Shown here piece by piece: positions 24,320 through 35,599 of a stretch of 64,000 nt of DNA. The first letter of the stretch is position 1. Each line of letters begins with the position of its first letter. Both the position numbers and the translations under genes were made by a program. The notes under the pieces were generated by a model, which was not told the DNA's origin, made no database searches, and saw nothing but the letters and a program-made list of their open reading frames with translations. Source of the stretch: Rhabditophanes sp. KR3021 (taxonomy: Eukaryota > Nematoda > Chromadorea > Rhabditida > Alloionematidae); NCBI GenBank assembly GCA_963281155.1, contig CAUJLY010000006.1, positions 10,168,001-10,232,000 on the forward strand. Direction: 5' to 3'.

Positions 24320-27136
24320 TTAGTTCCGGTTTTCGAAACGTTTTGCCAAGCTTCTGACATCAATTTTATTGTTTACCACCGGTTCTTCACTTATTGGAGG
24401 AATGTTATTGGAAAGACTTGTGTTATTAATTATTTGAGGCTTTTTTGCTACTGGTGGTTTGATTTTGTGTTTGGGGATTGGTGGTGGTGGGTTACAGGGT
24501 CGTTGGATTGTCGCTCCGTTGTTTAAGGGGATGTCGTTGTATATATTTGAGTTACTGGTGTAAACCTCATTTGGAGGTTCGTAGAATTGACTGGGAGGTT
24601 CACTGGAATTGGAAAATTCATTGTAAGAATCGTAATTTTCGATGCAATCATATGTTGCACTGTCTTCTTTTGGGGCTACAGGAGGTGCCATTTTGGGGCG
24701 ATCGGTTGTATAGTACGGCTTAGTAGAAGAAAACTTGACGTATTTCTCTGATGCATTGTAAGTACAAGTTGGTGGGTCAAATGACGGAGGCTTTGGAATG
24801 AAAGTGGAGGAAACCAAATGTTTACCTTTTGTAGCATTGACTTGAGGTTGGTCTCCCCACGCCGCATTTAAACTCTCGTTTGGTTTTGGCAGCTTACTTG
24901 GAGGGGCGGGAGCTCTTCTGACTGGTACACGAACTCCACGAATGTTTAATCCGTATCTCAATTTCTTCCACATTATCTTAGGCAGCCAAATATCCTTCTT
25001 CTTTTTGTAATAAACTGTCGCACCAATGAACATGGCGATGCCGATAATTGTAAACCAGAAAACCCATAAGAAGGGCCTGAATGCGGCAGTGTCATGAGTA
25101 GGCCCACTGTTGATAGAACCACCATACCCTGGAATTTCACAGGCAATTCCTCCATAACCATACTCACAATGGCAATTCCCTACATTGTTGCAAATGCCTA
25201 GATTATTGCAATTTCCTGGACTACATAAAGGCAGCGAGGCTGTTACATTCTTTTTTGACCTACACTCTGTATTAACACAGAAACTGTCTTTTCCGCAAGG
25301 GGCTCCATCAGGTGTCATTCCAGGATCTTTATCTTTTAAATTAACCGAATAAGTTGTCCGCAATGACTTGCAATTCTTCTTGTCCATGTTGTTTTTACCA
25401 TAAGCATGACCATTTGCGGGAAGAATTGATTGACGATCACCATAAATAGCGAATTGTTGCTCTGTATCACACATCAAAGCTCCGCATAAAGCATTTTTCG
25501 GGGAACAAGCGAAATAGGTATCATTCTTATATCCACAATGGCCGTAGTATTTTCCTGCTGTATTTAATTGAGTGTAGCACATTTCGTGAGATCCATGAAC
25601 TTCAGCGCCCCATAATTTTGCACATTGTTTGTCTTTGTCTCCACAAATGCCAGAGTAACAATATGAACCTTCGGACAGAGGACATTTTGAACCATCTTGG
25701 ACATAGAAGTCCATAGGACAAAATTGCGAGTTGCCATCGCAATATTCAGGCAGATCACAATCACTGATTGGACTTCTACACAAACTTGCTCGTTTCTTAG
25801 GTTTACATGTGTTCGTGTCACAACATTCACCAGCTGCGCATTCTGCTTCTTTAGCCAATTGGCAAGTCGAGGCAACACAGCAGTCATTTGCACAATGTAA
25901 TTTACTTCCGCAATCGCATTCTTCCCCATACTCCACAATTCCATTTCCGCATTTAGGTTCGCCATGTTTAATTTTTGGTACATTTAACAAACAATAATTA
26001 ACCCCTCTGTTTAAAGCTGTCGTCAATTGATTAAGACTGACATCGGACCAATGATATATCATTTCATGTCTAAAACAACAACAAATTATGGATGCACTAG
26101 GTAAATATACTTACGAGCTGGATGCATGCATCAAACACGTTTTTCCTTCACACTGGTACATTTTGCGATCGTCAGGATCATGATCCATCCCGAAATTGTG
26201 GCCCATCTCATGAGCAACAGTTGATGCCACAAAAGCAGCATTATCTTTGTGGTCCATATTTACTCCTACAGAAAAATCATTTGCGCACATTGTTCCTTTG
26301 TAAGCTTTGCCGATTGTTCCGTTGGCAAAGACTACATTTGTTAGGAGATGAGTCGTGTCGGTTGTTTGAACTTTCATCAGTTTCTTCCTATAATCAACCA
26401 GTTGAAAGAGACTAGTCTCTGAATTTTCCGTAATTTTAATGAAATCTGAATCTTTCCATATTTCTGTATAAGTAAGATATACATAAATGTTAAGTGGCGA
26501 GTAAAAAACATTTATATATTCAGTGATTGCCTGCAACCTTTCATTTATCACTTTTTCATCCTTCTTATACTTAAGGTAAACTGAGTTGTCAGCTATTAAC
26601 CCGAATTCAACATATATTTTCTTTTCATTAATATAGTTGTTGTAGTAATCCGGTTTTGATATATGCTCCTTTTTAGTTGTTAATGCTTGTCTGGTTTGAC
26701 GATTACGTCTCTGATGGTGATGTTGACGATTCTCTTTGAACGATGGACACGAATTGGTGGATGCTATTAACGCAAAACGTGATTCATCCCCATCCTTTTT
26801 TTCGACATTTAAAACATAATATTTTGAGTTTGATTCCAAAAGACCCGAAATATACTCTTCATTGCAAACATTAATACTCAAAAAAGGATCATGGTCTTGA
26901 TTTGATTGATAATGACAATTCGATTTGTCTGTACTACTTAATTTCAACTTGACCGACCCGCCATCTTGATCAACAATCGTAATAGCAGCATCCTACAATT
27001 AATACACATAAAATAAATAGTTTCTCCCTTACAAACTCACTTTATCTATTAGCGCACAAACGTTCCTAGGTGTCAATGTTAACCCAGAATGTGTTGCGTA
27101 AATATTAATAGAACAAGACCGTTTATTTGATTTCAT
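24320..27136 (-). CDS. ADAM family membrane metalloprotease-disintegrin
   Basis: Exons 27041-27136, 26115-26992 and 24320-26069 join in phase to give 907 residues. A prodomain ends at a basic site (QRRNRQTR, about 125-133). The reprolysin domain has an intact zinc motif, HEMGHNFGMDHD (about 291), and a Met-turn (CLMHAS). Disintegrin (about 359-454, loop CRSPISDCD), cysteine-rich, EGF (about 609-637) and one transmembrane segment (about 656-680) follow. The roughly 225-residue cytoplasmic tail has SH3-ligand proline runs (RRAPAPPSKLP, PCNPPPPIPK). The layout is that of the ADAM9/12/19 (meltrin) group, which sheds surface proteins and binds integrins. The ATG at 27136 gives no signal peptide, so the true start is doubtful (see findings). 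Confidence 0.93.
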
Positions 27137-27164
27137 ACTTATATACAAACAAACAACGTACAAT

Positions 27165-27166
27165 CT
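27165..27166 (-). promoter_or_regulatory. 3' splice acceptor upstream of ADAM start
   Basis: On the minus strand ACTAATTTCAG ends 28 nt before the first in-frame ATG. It either ends a 5' intron whose upstream exon encodes the signal-peptide start, or accepts a spliced leader. Confidence 0.5.
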
Positions 27167-28124
27167 GAAATTAGTTGTCAATAAAGAATTAATATAAGTG
27201 GTCAGAAAGGATATTATATTTGATAAGTATTTGCAGTAGTATTATAGTTGTTATATATCCGATGCTTTACTAAAGTGATACAAATAAACCTTGTTTAACA
27301 GAATGTCGGAGTGAGACAAAATGCGGGTTAAGCAAAGAGAAATGTGTGTGTTGGTTGCCTTTAACGCGCATATATGATAGAATATGAAATGTTTTTATCA
27401 ACCAGCACTCTTTACAATCCTTAAATTTACTGTTTTCCATTTTAAGCCATCAGATAGATGCTTGTCTATAACCGCCCCACAATTTTTAACTGCTGACATA
27501 TCTAATACCAAGTGCTATCTACTAAAATATATAATAACTTAGGGAACAGTTGGGTTCTTAATGAATCATATGTTATCAATAAATGTATGGGGTCATACTT
27601 AGTTAACTCTATAAAGCCACACTCGAGTATGTTGTGGCACAAAGGAGTGGTGAATTAACATAAACAAAAGTAGACTACTATTAAGTCCTTAAAAGGATAT
27701 TGTGTAATAATGACTTTTATAGCATACTCATCATCGGCCAAAATAAGTAATGTCGGACTAAATATAAAAAATTAAATCACATTAGTCATAACAGTTTTTT
27801 ATGTAACAAATAACCACGCACCTTTAACTTAATAAAAATATGACTCATCACATGATACATTTGTTTGATTCTTATGAAAGACTTAATTTTATTTGAGAAA
27901 AACAACTAATCAACATTGAATGGATGCTGATAAGCTTTTTGATGATACCAGCATGCAATCCCAATTGATAAATAAAGGTAAATAATTTATTTTTATAAAA
28001 CCAAACAGAATAGAAGGAATGACCTCAAGTACTAACATTTGGAAATGAAAAAGTTATAAAAGAGTGACCATTCATAACAGACAACATGCTAACAAAATAT
28101 TATTTCTTAGGGGTTTAGTTGAAC
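27167..28124. other. intergenic region between ADAM head and SND1 tail
   Basis: AT-rich. It may hide the missing first exon of the ADAM gene on the minus strand, but I could not identify an ATG exon with a matching donor. Nothing else is seen. Confidence 0.4.
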
Positions 28125-28130
28125 TTTATT
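28125..28130 (-). terminator. poly(A) signal, SND1
   Basis: AATAAA on the minus strand begins about 10 nt after the stop, giving a very short 3'UTR. Confidence 0.55.
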
Positions 28131-28139
28131 ATTTCCGCC

Positions 28140-30812
28140 TTACAACTCATTTCCGGTGAAGTCTCCGTATCTCCAGATGTTGAGATGAGCGATTCTGGCA
28201 GCTTTTTCGGCATTTTGATATTCAGCAACGATGGACTTGAATTTGGGTTCACGTCTTTCTTCGGCGACGAGGAAACCTTCGGCGACCAGTTTTTTACCTA
28301 CATCATACTTTTTCTTGTCTCCTTGGTCGACGGCAAGTGTGAAGTAATCGACATTTCCTACTTTATATTCGGGGGAAGCATAGATGGTTTCTTCGTTGTA
28401 CAAGATTTTGGATAAATTTTCTAAGGCAAGTTCCTTGTAGTAGTCGTCGCTTGGTGGGGAAGTGAAAGCAAGATGGATTTCCTTCGCTACTGCTGGAAGC
28501 GTCTTCAAGTCAACTGCCAATGGTCTCAAGTTGTCTTTGGTGTAGGGGAGTTCCTCGGAATTTCCGTAGTCAATGTAGTAAACAGAGGCTTTGTTGTCTT
28601 TGACTCCTTCGACACGGGCACGGTTCCATTGCCCGTCAGCGGTGTATTTTGCGATACAGATTTCACCTCTCTTTGGAAGGGTTGCAGCGTCTCCGGATTG
28701 CTTGGCGGCAATTTGCAACTTATCCATGACATCACACAATTGGTTTCCTAATTCGTAGGTTTGGATCCAGATTGACAAAGTCTTTGGGTCAATGTTTGAG
28801 ACTGCGATCCTCTTGAAGTTTTCCTTGCGTTCAGACTTGTCTTCGTGGTGGGAAACAGCTTCAACTACCTTAACTTCTTCGACATAATTTGCCCACAGGT
28901 TCAGTTTTCTCTTCTTGGCCAGCTCTTCGGCAGCCCAGAATTCGGCTGCAAATCTAGTCTTTTCGACTGTTCCGTGAACCGAGGCTAGCCCATTTTCAAT
29001 CAAGAACTTGGAAAGATTGGTTGAGACTCCTTTGTCAGAAACAAAGATATGCCCGATGAAACCTCCGCTCTTGTCAACAGATTCAACTTCAAATTCAACA
29101 TCATGTTGATAAACGAGATTCTTGACGAGCTTCAAAGCTTCAACTGAGAAAGGTTCCCCATCATTGGCTCCCGGTCTTCCGAGTCTTGGGCAGGAGATTC
29201 CAGACAATGCAAGGGTAATCACAATTTTTTCCTTTGGAATGTAAAGGCGGAAACGAGATCCAGACGAAACAAACTCAACAACTCCAGTCAATTTGGTGAC
29301 ACGAGTAAGGGTTGGTAAGAACTGCTTAGATCTAGAAAGATCTCCTTGAACTTCAGAAATACGTGGAGAGTCGATTTGTTTGTCTGACCAAATGTTGACT
29401 TTAGATTCTTCGGCTTCCTTTTCAGCAGTGATCAAGAGATCGTATTGAGAACTCCTGTTTTCATCGTCCTTCTTGTGTCTAAGAACCTTGGCTAATCCTT
29501 TTTTGACAAGAGATTCTCCTACATTTTCTTTGTCTAGGAGAATGGTCGCGCAAGTCTTTTCTGGGTATTGGTCGGACTTTGGCTGGACATAATCTACGAT
29601 AACTTTAACGTTCTTCCCGATAAGTTTCTTTCTCAAAAATTCACGAGCCTCAAACATGAATGGGATGTCGTACATTGGTCTGAATTGTTTTCCAGATTGG
29701 ACTGGAGCTTGAATAATGTCCCCCTTTTCTCCTTTAACGACTTCGCTTCTTGGCGGTCTGACTGAGGCAAGGAAGTACTTGATTTCCTGTCCAGCTTCAG
29801 TCTGAATGGTGATGTTGTCTCCAAGGCCAACTTCGATAACTTTTCCAGTGGTATTAGATTGGTTGTGGGCAACTTTAGCTCCAGCCCAGTCTTTCCAAAC
29901 ACGTCTTCTGGCTTCTTTAGCTTTTCTTTCGGCTTCCCTGAATGGAGTACCTCCTCCGGTGACTAGTCCCATTGACCAGTCGACACACTTTCCATAACCT
30001 TCTTGCAACATCAAGACAGCAATGTTTCCAGCGCGATGAGCAATAGAAGCAACAATCCTGGTGTTGTCAGCTCCTTCCACCAAAAGGTCGATTTCTCTGT
30101 TCAAAAGTCTAGCCTCAACAAAAGACTTAGCTTCTTCAGCGAAAGGTTCCTGTCTGCCAACAGCTGGACATCTAATCCCACTAAGAACAAAACTGACATA
30201 AGTGCTAACTGAAGGAACGTAAGCGCGGAAAGAACTTCCATCACGGACATTTTCAATAATAGCCTTAACTGGCTTGCCTTTGTGTTGAGATACAAATTGA
30301 GCAGTGTTTTCAACGTTGTATTTGACATCTCTGATATGAGCAGCACCCTCGGCTGGATCTTCATTCCACTTGCCGACTTTAGCACTAATAGCCTGTTCTT
30401 GAAGGGCAAGGTATCTCTTTGCGACTTCATCAAGTTGTTTTCCAGGCTTAGTTTCTAACCATCCAGCTTGAATAGCCAACTCAGCAATGTTCTCGCATTT
30501 GTCGATGTCTTCGTTTCCGAACAGAATCTGACCGAATTCACGTCCATTTGAGCCATAGTAATCTCTGACGAAGAATACACGGTTTCCAACGATTCTTTTG
30601 CGCATGAATTCACGACTCTCCCAAGCATAAGGTTCATCACGGGCTCCGGCGTTGTTTTCAGTCACGGCTTTGCCAAGATGAGGGGCTTTGACATAAGATA
30701 AGTAGGCGAAAATATCTTTGTTGTCTCCTGTTCCCAAAAGAACGACACTATCTCCACTAAGGACTTGCTTTACGTAAGCGATCTTAGTTTTAGCGGTTTG
30801 AGAGTCTGTCAT
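28140..30812 (-). CDS. SND1: Tudor staphylococcal nuclease protein (Tudor-SN/SND1)
   Basis: One uninterrupted frame encodes 890 residues (human SND1 has 910). Four SNase-like OB-fold repeats occupy about 8-145, 168-310, 320-475 and 500-645. A Tudor core is at about 700-765 (GQWNRARVEGV, VYYIDYGNSEELPY, with the aromatic cage residues present). A partial fifth SNase repeat ends the protein. The family acts in RNA silencing, stress granules, transcription co-activation and degradation of edited RNA. Catalytic residues of micrococcal nuclease are normally degenerate in the N-terminal repeats, and I did not resolve each one. Codons are more GC-rich than in neighbours, suggesting high expression. 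It has no introns, unlike most genes here. Confidence 0.97.
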   Translation of the reverse strand: MTDSQTAKTKIAYVKQVLSGDSVVLLGTGDNKDIFAYLSYVKAPHLGKAVTENNAGARDEPYAWESREFMRKRIVGNRVFFVRDYYGSNGREFGQILFGNEDIDKCENIAELAIQAGWLETKPGKQLDEVAKRYLALQEQAISAKVGKWNEDPAEGAAHIRDVKYNVENTAQFVSQHKGKPVKAIIENVRDGSSFRAYVPSVSTYVSFVLSGIRCPAVGRQEPFAEEAKSFVEARLLNREIDLLVEGADNTRIVASIAHRAGNIAVLMLQEGYGKCVDWSMGLVTGGGTPFREAERKAKEARRRVWKDWAGAKVAHNQSNTTGKVIEVGLGDNITIQTEAGQEIKYFLASVRPPRSEVVKGEKGDIIQAPVQSGKQFRPMYDIPFMFEAREFLRKKLIGKNVKVIVDYVQPKSDQYPEKTCATILLDKENVGESLVKKGLAKVLRHKKDDENRSSQYDLLITAEKEAEESKVNIWSDKQIDSPRISEVQGDLSRSKQFLPTLTRVTKLTGVVEFVSSGSRFRLYIPKEKIVITLALSGISCPRLGRPGANDGEPFSVEALKLVKNLVYQHDVEFEVESVDKSGGFIGHIFVSDKGVSTNLSKFLIENGLASVHGTVEKTRFAAEFWAAEELAKKRKLNLWANYVEEVKVVEAVSHHEDKSERKENFKRIAVSNIDPKTLSIWIQTYELGNQLCDVMDKLQIAAKQSGDAATLPKRGEICIAKYTADGQWNRARVEGVKDNKASVYYIDYGNSEELPYTKDNLRPLAVDLKTLPAVAKEIHLAFTSPPSDDYYKELALENLSKILYNEETIYASPEYKVGNVDYFTLAVDQGDKKKYDVGKKLVAEGFLVAEERREPKFKSIVAEYQNAEKAARIAHLNIWRYGDFTGNEL

Positions 30813-30843
30813 GTTGTAATTTTGTAAATATTTAATTATATGT

Positions 30844-30845
30844 CT
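30844..30845 (-). promoter_or_regulatory. 3' splice acceptor upstream of SND1 start
   Basis: On the minus strand TTATTTTTACAG ends 31 nt before the ATG of a gene that has no coding introns. A leader or 5'UTR splice is therefore the only use it could have. Confidence 0.55.
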
Positions 30846-31565
30846 GTAAAAATAAGTTACTTATTTAAAGTTCACCAAAAAGCCACGCGCCACCCAAATA
30901 TCATACAAAAGAACGTTTAAATTTAATTTATCAAGACAATGCAATTATTTAGATTATGCAAATATTGGTTTATGCTAAAAAAGAACACCACATCCCGCAA
31001 ACAACCCTCCTATTATACAAAATTATTGCAACTAAAAGCCTCAGATCAATTTATACAGACATTAACACGCGTTTGTGATTACAACACTAGATCATTCCAA
31101 CACATTTTTACATCTCAGCACTTCCAACGAGACTTATTATCATTCGAACTGCAAAAGTGTGCATCAGGGATTTCGCGTTAGGATTTCTGTTTTCTTTGAA
31201 ATGGTGATTAAAAACGTTAACTAGCGGGTAGGTCAAAAGTTGCAATATTAATTCGAATAAACAAATGGAATGTTATGTTTTTAAGAGTAATAAAAGTGTG
31301 CTAACTACAACAAACACATATCATTTCAGCCACATAACAAACAATAAAAACATACAATAATAAAAGTACTTCAAAAACAACAAAACAACCATCCATTAAT
31401 TACGAACCTACCAAGAATGAGTCTTTACCTTTAAAAGGAGTCTTATTTAATAGGATACCAAAGAGAGTATGTGTTGGGTGCAGTGTATTCATGGTAAATG
31501 ACTATTACATCAATTAAAAGGTATTATGTTAGTATGAATGGTGACGTGTAATCATCCATTTGTTT
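30846..31565. other. intergenic region upstream of SND1
   Basis: No convincing gene. A plus-strand frame at 30939-31181 (80 codons, ATG start) is the only open stretch, with no recognised domain. I do not call it. Confidence 0.35.
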
Positions 31566-31678
31566 GAGTTAAAGCATTGGTCAAGAAAACGCCTCTCTTT
31601 GCGTCTATGGAAAGTATTTGGCTGAGTTAAAGGATTGGTCAGGAAAACGCCTCTCTTTGTATCTATGGAAAGGGTTGG
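31566..31678. repeat. 58-bp tandem direct duplication
   Basis: Two copies start at 31566 and 31624, both containing GAGTTAAAG, ATTGGTCA and GAAAACGCCTCTCTTTG, followed by TCTATGGAAAG. They differ at a few bases. The repeat is non-coding. Confidence 0.85.
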
Positions 31679-31726
31679 AATAAAGATGTGTGGTGAGTTG
31701 GTATAGTAAATGTCATATCTGGCAAG

Positions 31727-31885
31727 CTTATCTAGCTTGATCTAACCATATACTATGCCGTTTAGGAGAACAGTAATAGGAGAAGGTAGACACGACACAA
31801 TTTAATCTTATCTAGCTTGATCTAACCATATACTATGCCGTTTATGAGAATAGTAATAGGAGAAGGTAGACACGACACAATCTAA
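31727..31885. repeat. 80-bp tandem direct duplication
   Basis: Two copies start at 31727 and 31807, sharing CTTATCTAGCTTGATCTAAC, CATATACTATGCCGTTTA and GTAGACACGACACAAT with only a few differences. They sit just downstream of the 58-bp duplication. Confidence 0.88.
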
Positions 31886-32872
31886 TCTATCTGTAAAAAT
31901 ACAAAGAAATGCGGACACATACAACAAACAATTTATAAGGCAAATTGGTGAGCCAAAACATAAGCACGAACAGAAACAAATTACAATAAATTATGACGCA
32001 GGTATCGTGAAAACATTTATAAGGCAAAGTGATTCCAGTGGAATTAGGAAGTTAGAATGTTTTCCAATATAGTTAATGACAAGGTTTTATTTGTTTATAA
32101 AATATGGGCATTTTGTCATTGAAAATAATATTTTTGAATAAATAAGCATATTAGAAAATTGCACAGACAAGAATTTTTAATATCTGATTTTTTAAAGACT
32201 ACTTCAATTTAATTAAATGTATTCACACTAAAGTTTTATTTTTGTACCACATAAACTTTTTAAAAGTTGTCAATTTTGAGCTGCTAGAATATTCCTTCTA
32301 AGATACATCCACAAATATAAAATTGAGAAAGATCTGATAAAAGGTCCATAAAACTCAGCTTTTGATTTTTTTGAATTTTACAATAAAGGTGGCAGGTTTA
32401 TTCTCATATAAGGCACCATTTCCAAGTAATTATTTTTTAAAGTCCCTTAAATGTACTTTGAAAATGGCCAATTCAGGGTACAAAAGAGGTAATTGTATCA
32501 GAGTAACCTTCATACAGTCGCAATATGTTGATAAAGGTTAAGATAGATTGTGCCTAGTCGAATTGATGCTCTACAAGATAGGTAACCGATTCAAATTGGT
32601 TATGTTAATTTATCCTTTTTCAATAAGCAAAACTAAAATATCTTAAATACTCATGAAGAAATTATTTTTTAAAGTTAAGAAAACTGCTCAGAACATTGTC
32701 AAAAAAGGTTGTTTTAGATTAGAATGTAGCATTGAATCCAAAACGGGAGAAATGTTTTTACATATTGAGACATTCATATTGACAAAAATATCAATTTGTT
32801 TAGATCAAGATGTTTGTAATAACAAAAATCATAAGGTTAATGCAAGCAGATTTATCAGGATAAAGATTACGA
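31886..32872. other. intergenic region
   Basis: AT-rich with no supported gene. The plus-strand frame 32653-32892 is lysine/isoleucine-rich and looks random. Confidence 0.35.
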
Positions 32873-33460
32873 TTAAAATGTATCGTATTTGAATGAGTAT
32901 CGTTTGATGCGGCATTTCCTTGGAACAATTGATTTGGTCAGCTGAATATCATTTTCAACAAGTTGCGGAGTTTTTTGTCGTTTATTTTCAAGTCGTAGTT
33001 CTTCTAACTTTTTTTCTCTTGCTCTTCTTTCCTTTCTGCGCTTACTCTTTCCTTTCTTTAGACCATCACCTAACGGGCGTTTAACTCCCTTTTTTTCATC
33101 TACTTTCTCGACACTTGAAGCACCAATTAATTTGTATGGTCCCTCTACTTTGGAAGCTTCATTTTTTTCAACTAACTTGTTTGCCTCCTTGTCTTTAGAA
33201 ATTGCCATCTCCTTCAAAAGATGAGTAAGTTCTTTGATTGGTTTTTTCAAAATAGATTGGATACCTAAATTAAATGGATCTTCAGTATCCTCGCCCTCTG
33301 AATACATATTCGCTTGATTATAAGTGGAACATGCATTAACAGTATTTACACATTCAAAACATCTATTTTCTCCTCCTGGCCCATGGTTGCTTATGTAAAA
33401 GGGGTTACCCTTTGTCTTTCCCAGAATTGACTCCCAAACATCAGGCTCCTTATAGTCCAT
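32873..33460 (-). CDS. unrecognised basic, probably nuclear protein
   Basis: A single exon of 195 residues starts at the ATG at 33460, 7 nt after an acceptor-like TTTATTTTCAG. The N-terminus has a conserved-looking block (WESILGKTKGNPFYISNHGP) followed by GGENRCFECVNTVNACSTYN, with three cysteines. A helical middle follows. The C-terminal third is highly basic (GLKKGKSKRRKERRAREKK), resembling a bipartite nuclear or nucleolar signal. I do not recognise a family. The non-repetitive N-terminal block and the acceptor placed right before the ATG are the reasons to think it is a real gene. Confidence 0.6.
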   Translation of the reverse strand: MDYKEPDVWESILGKTKGNPFYISNHGPGGENRCFECVNTVNACSTYNQANMYSEGEDTEDPFNLGIQSILKKPIKELTHLLKEMAISKDKEANKLVEKNEASKVEGPYKLIGASSVEKVDEKKGVKRPLGDGLKKGKSKRRKERRAREKKLEELRLENKRQKTPQLVENDIQLTKSIVPRKCRIKRYSFKYDTF

Positions 33461-33467
33461 CACTCGA

Positions 33468-33469
33468 CT
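33468..33469 (-). promoter_or_regulatory. 3' splice acceptor upstream of start codon (32873-33460 gene)
   Basis: TTTATTTTCAG on the minus strand lies 7 nt before the ATG. No upstream coding exon with a fitting phase was found. Confidence 0.5.
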
Positions 33470-35593
33470 GAAAATAAATCACAATTTAATGGGAAGAGAA
33501 ATAATTAAAAGCACATATAACTTCAAAGCCTATACATAATTTCAGTGGCATTAAAATTAAAATAAGCTTGTGAAAGGGTGAATACCCTGCTTTACGTCTG
33601 GTGCCTTTGTTTATTACGTGACACATGTAAATTACCTGGCACGTAAATACACCTATATCCATGTATTAATATTTCAAATTGCCTGTTAAATGAATGTGCC
33701 TATGCATGCCTTTCTTTGTGGTTATGGACGTATAATTGTTAACAAAATAAATAACAAATGAATGATGGGTAAAAAGAGTTGAAAAAGGTTGCGCAATTGA
33801 AGAGAATCATAGGGGAACATAGTTTATTTAAACAAGATTTCAGTGGTAGTGTCTTGATATTGTCACAAATATGTGTTAATGAACTTCAGTGAAGATATTG
33901 AAGCTAGTTGTTTAGATGGCATGAAAAGATTGTTGGATTTTTTGTTTATTAAAAATAAGTCTGTGTTTGTTTGTGTTTATGGCGTCTTTTGCATAATAAT
34001 AAGGTTACTTTAAGTTAAAAATAAATAAATGGCCTTTGTTTAATTAATTCAGTAACTGTTGCAATGTATTGGAAAGATCGTTTAATAAAAGAATAGCAAT
34101 AAACTGAAAATTATTACAGGTTTAATTTATTGGCTGTGAAAATTAAACGAAATTTCTTATCACATGATTTTAAATGAATTTGCAATAGAAGCTTCTTGGT
34201 AAAAAAGAGTGTGAATAAAAAGCTTTTGAAACAGGGTCTTTGAATAGAATTATGCTTATGGTTTAGATCGAACAACACTTTAATGATAATGTTTAAAATT
34301 TGATCATCACGATCAAAAAATAATGAGAATATAAAAATAATACATATATCTTCCACGTCCAACCTTCTCATTTATTTTATTTTATCGTTTTTTACATTAA
34401 AAATTTAGTCTTTAAATATTTTAAAAGCATCGGCCTATGTATCTAATGATTATTATGCTTACAACTATCTAAAAAATCGAACCTTAAACTTTTTGATTTA
34501 TAGAATAGCAACTATTTTGTTTGTGAAAGTACTTCATCACTTTATTTTATCTATACTTTAAATGATATGTTTAATTATTGAAGCAATTTTTATATACAAT
34601 AAAAGGTGGAAAGAAGATGCAATACTTTTTTGTGATACTTACTTTATGACAATAATAATTTTTTGCTCTTAATAATGAAAAAGCTTTTGTATGATTTGCG
34701 ATTGGTATTTCTAAGGGGTGTATTAGTCATTTTTATCAGCCCTCTTTCATATATTTATTAATTAAATTTGTACTTGATTCATCCGTTGATTATTAATGCA
34801 TTTAAGTATATTTTATGTGTTTATTTTGTTTAATTAAAAAATACTTTTTATTTGTTGTATCTCTTGGCTATTGATGCCTTTTGCGAAGTAGCTTATGGGT
34901 ATGGCACAAATAAAGATACTTATTTTAAATATACACACAATATTTTCTCATCTCATTTACACATACAATATATCCTTTCATTAGATGTTTCCTATTTTGC
35001 TAAATAACTGCAAAACACCGCCGAAAAGACTGTCACGTCTCGACTAGATATATGTACAGTTCAAAAAAGAAGAGAGTTCAAAAATGTAACACGACTATTA
35101 CTACTATATATCTCGTTGATATATAATAATGTTAACTCTCACTTTCTATATGTATGTATTTATTGTATGTATGCCCAGACTTTTCCTCACGACAACAGCA
35201 TCATCAATTTTATTAACTATATAGCAGGGGTTCGTATCTCTTCCGCTAGGTCATCATATTGGAAAAATGTGCGTTTGGTTCAATTGTATTCTTGTATATA
35301 AATACTTTTATATATGTAAAATTATTTTATTGCCAACACCAACTCCATTTGAACTAACTTTTTTGCCGAGGACTTACTTTTCAGCAAATAGATGCTATTT
35401 TATATGATGAACAAAGCCAGATAAAACAATTAAACTTACTATTATCGAAGGATAAAACTTTTCCTGTCACCCTTCATTGTCTTATTTGATTCCTTTGCAT
35501 TATTTGCGCTAATTTCAAGTGTATTATTTAATCATACAAAGGTTATTCGCTTTTTAATTTCCTGTTTTTTACCACTTATCAATTTATCATTGC
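33470..35593. other. 2.1 kb intergenic region upstream of Ras
   Basis: AT-rich. The only open frame of note (34114-34371 minus) is Phe/Leu/Lys/Ile-rich and looks random. No tRNA: a GGTTCG match near 35228 has no A box or foldable stem. Confidence 0.4.
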
Positions 35594-35595
35594 AG
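35594..35595 (+). promoter_or_regulatory. 3' splice acceptor 4 nt before the Ras start codon
   Basis: TTATCATTGCAG is followed by AAAC and the ATG. A 4-nt 5'UTR would be unworkable without a leader added by splicing. Confidence 0.6.
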
Positions 35596-35599
35596 AAAC

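Noticed and set aside
30939..31181. 80-codon plus-strand frame upstream of SND1
   Set aside because: It has an ATG start but no domain, no signal and no acceptor or poly(A) context. Chance occurrence is likely.
34114..34371. 85-codon minus-strand frame between the 32873-33460 gene and Ras
   Set aside because: Low-information Phe/Leu/Lys composition and no splice or poly(A) signals.
35220..35250. Possible tRNA B box (GGGTTCGT)
   Set aside because: There is no matching A box, acceptor stem or anticodon arm. No other tRNA-like element was found in the window.
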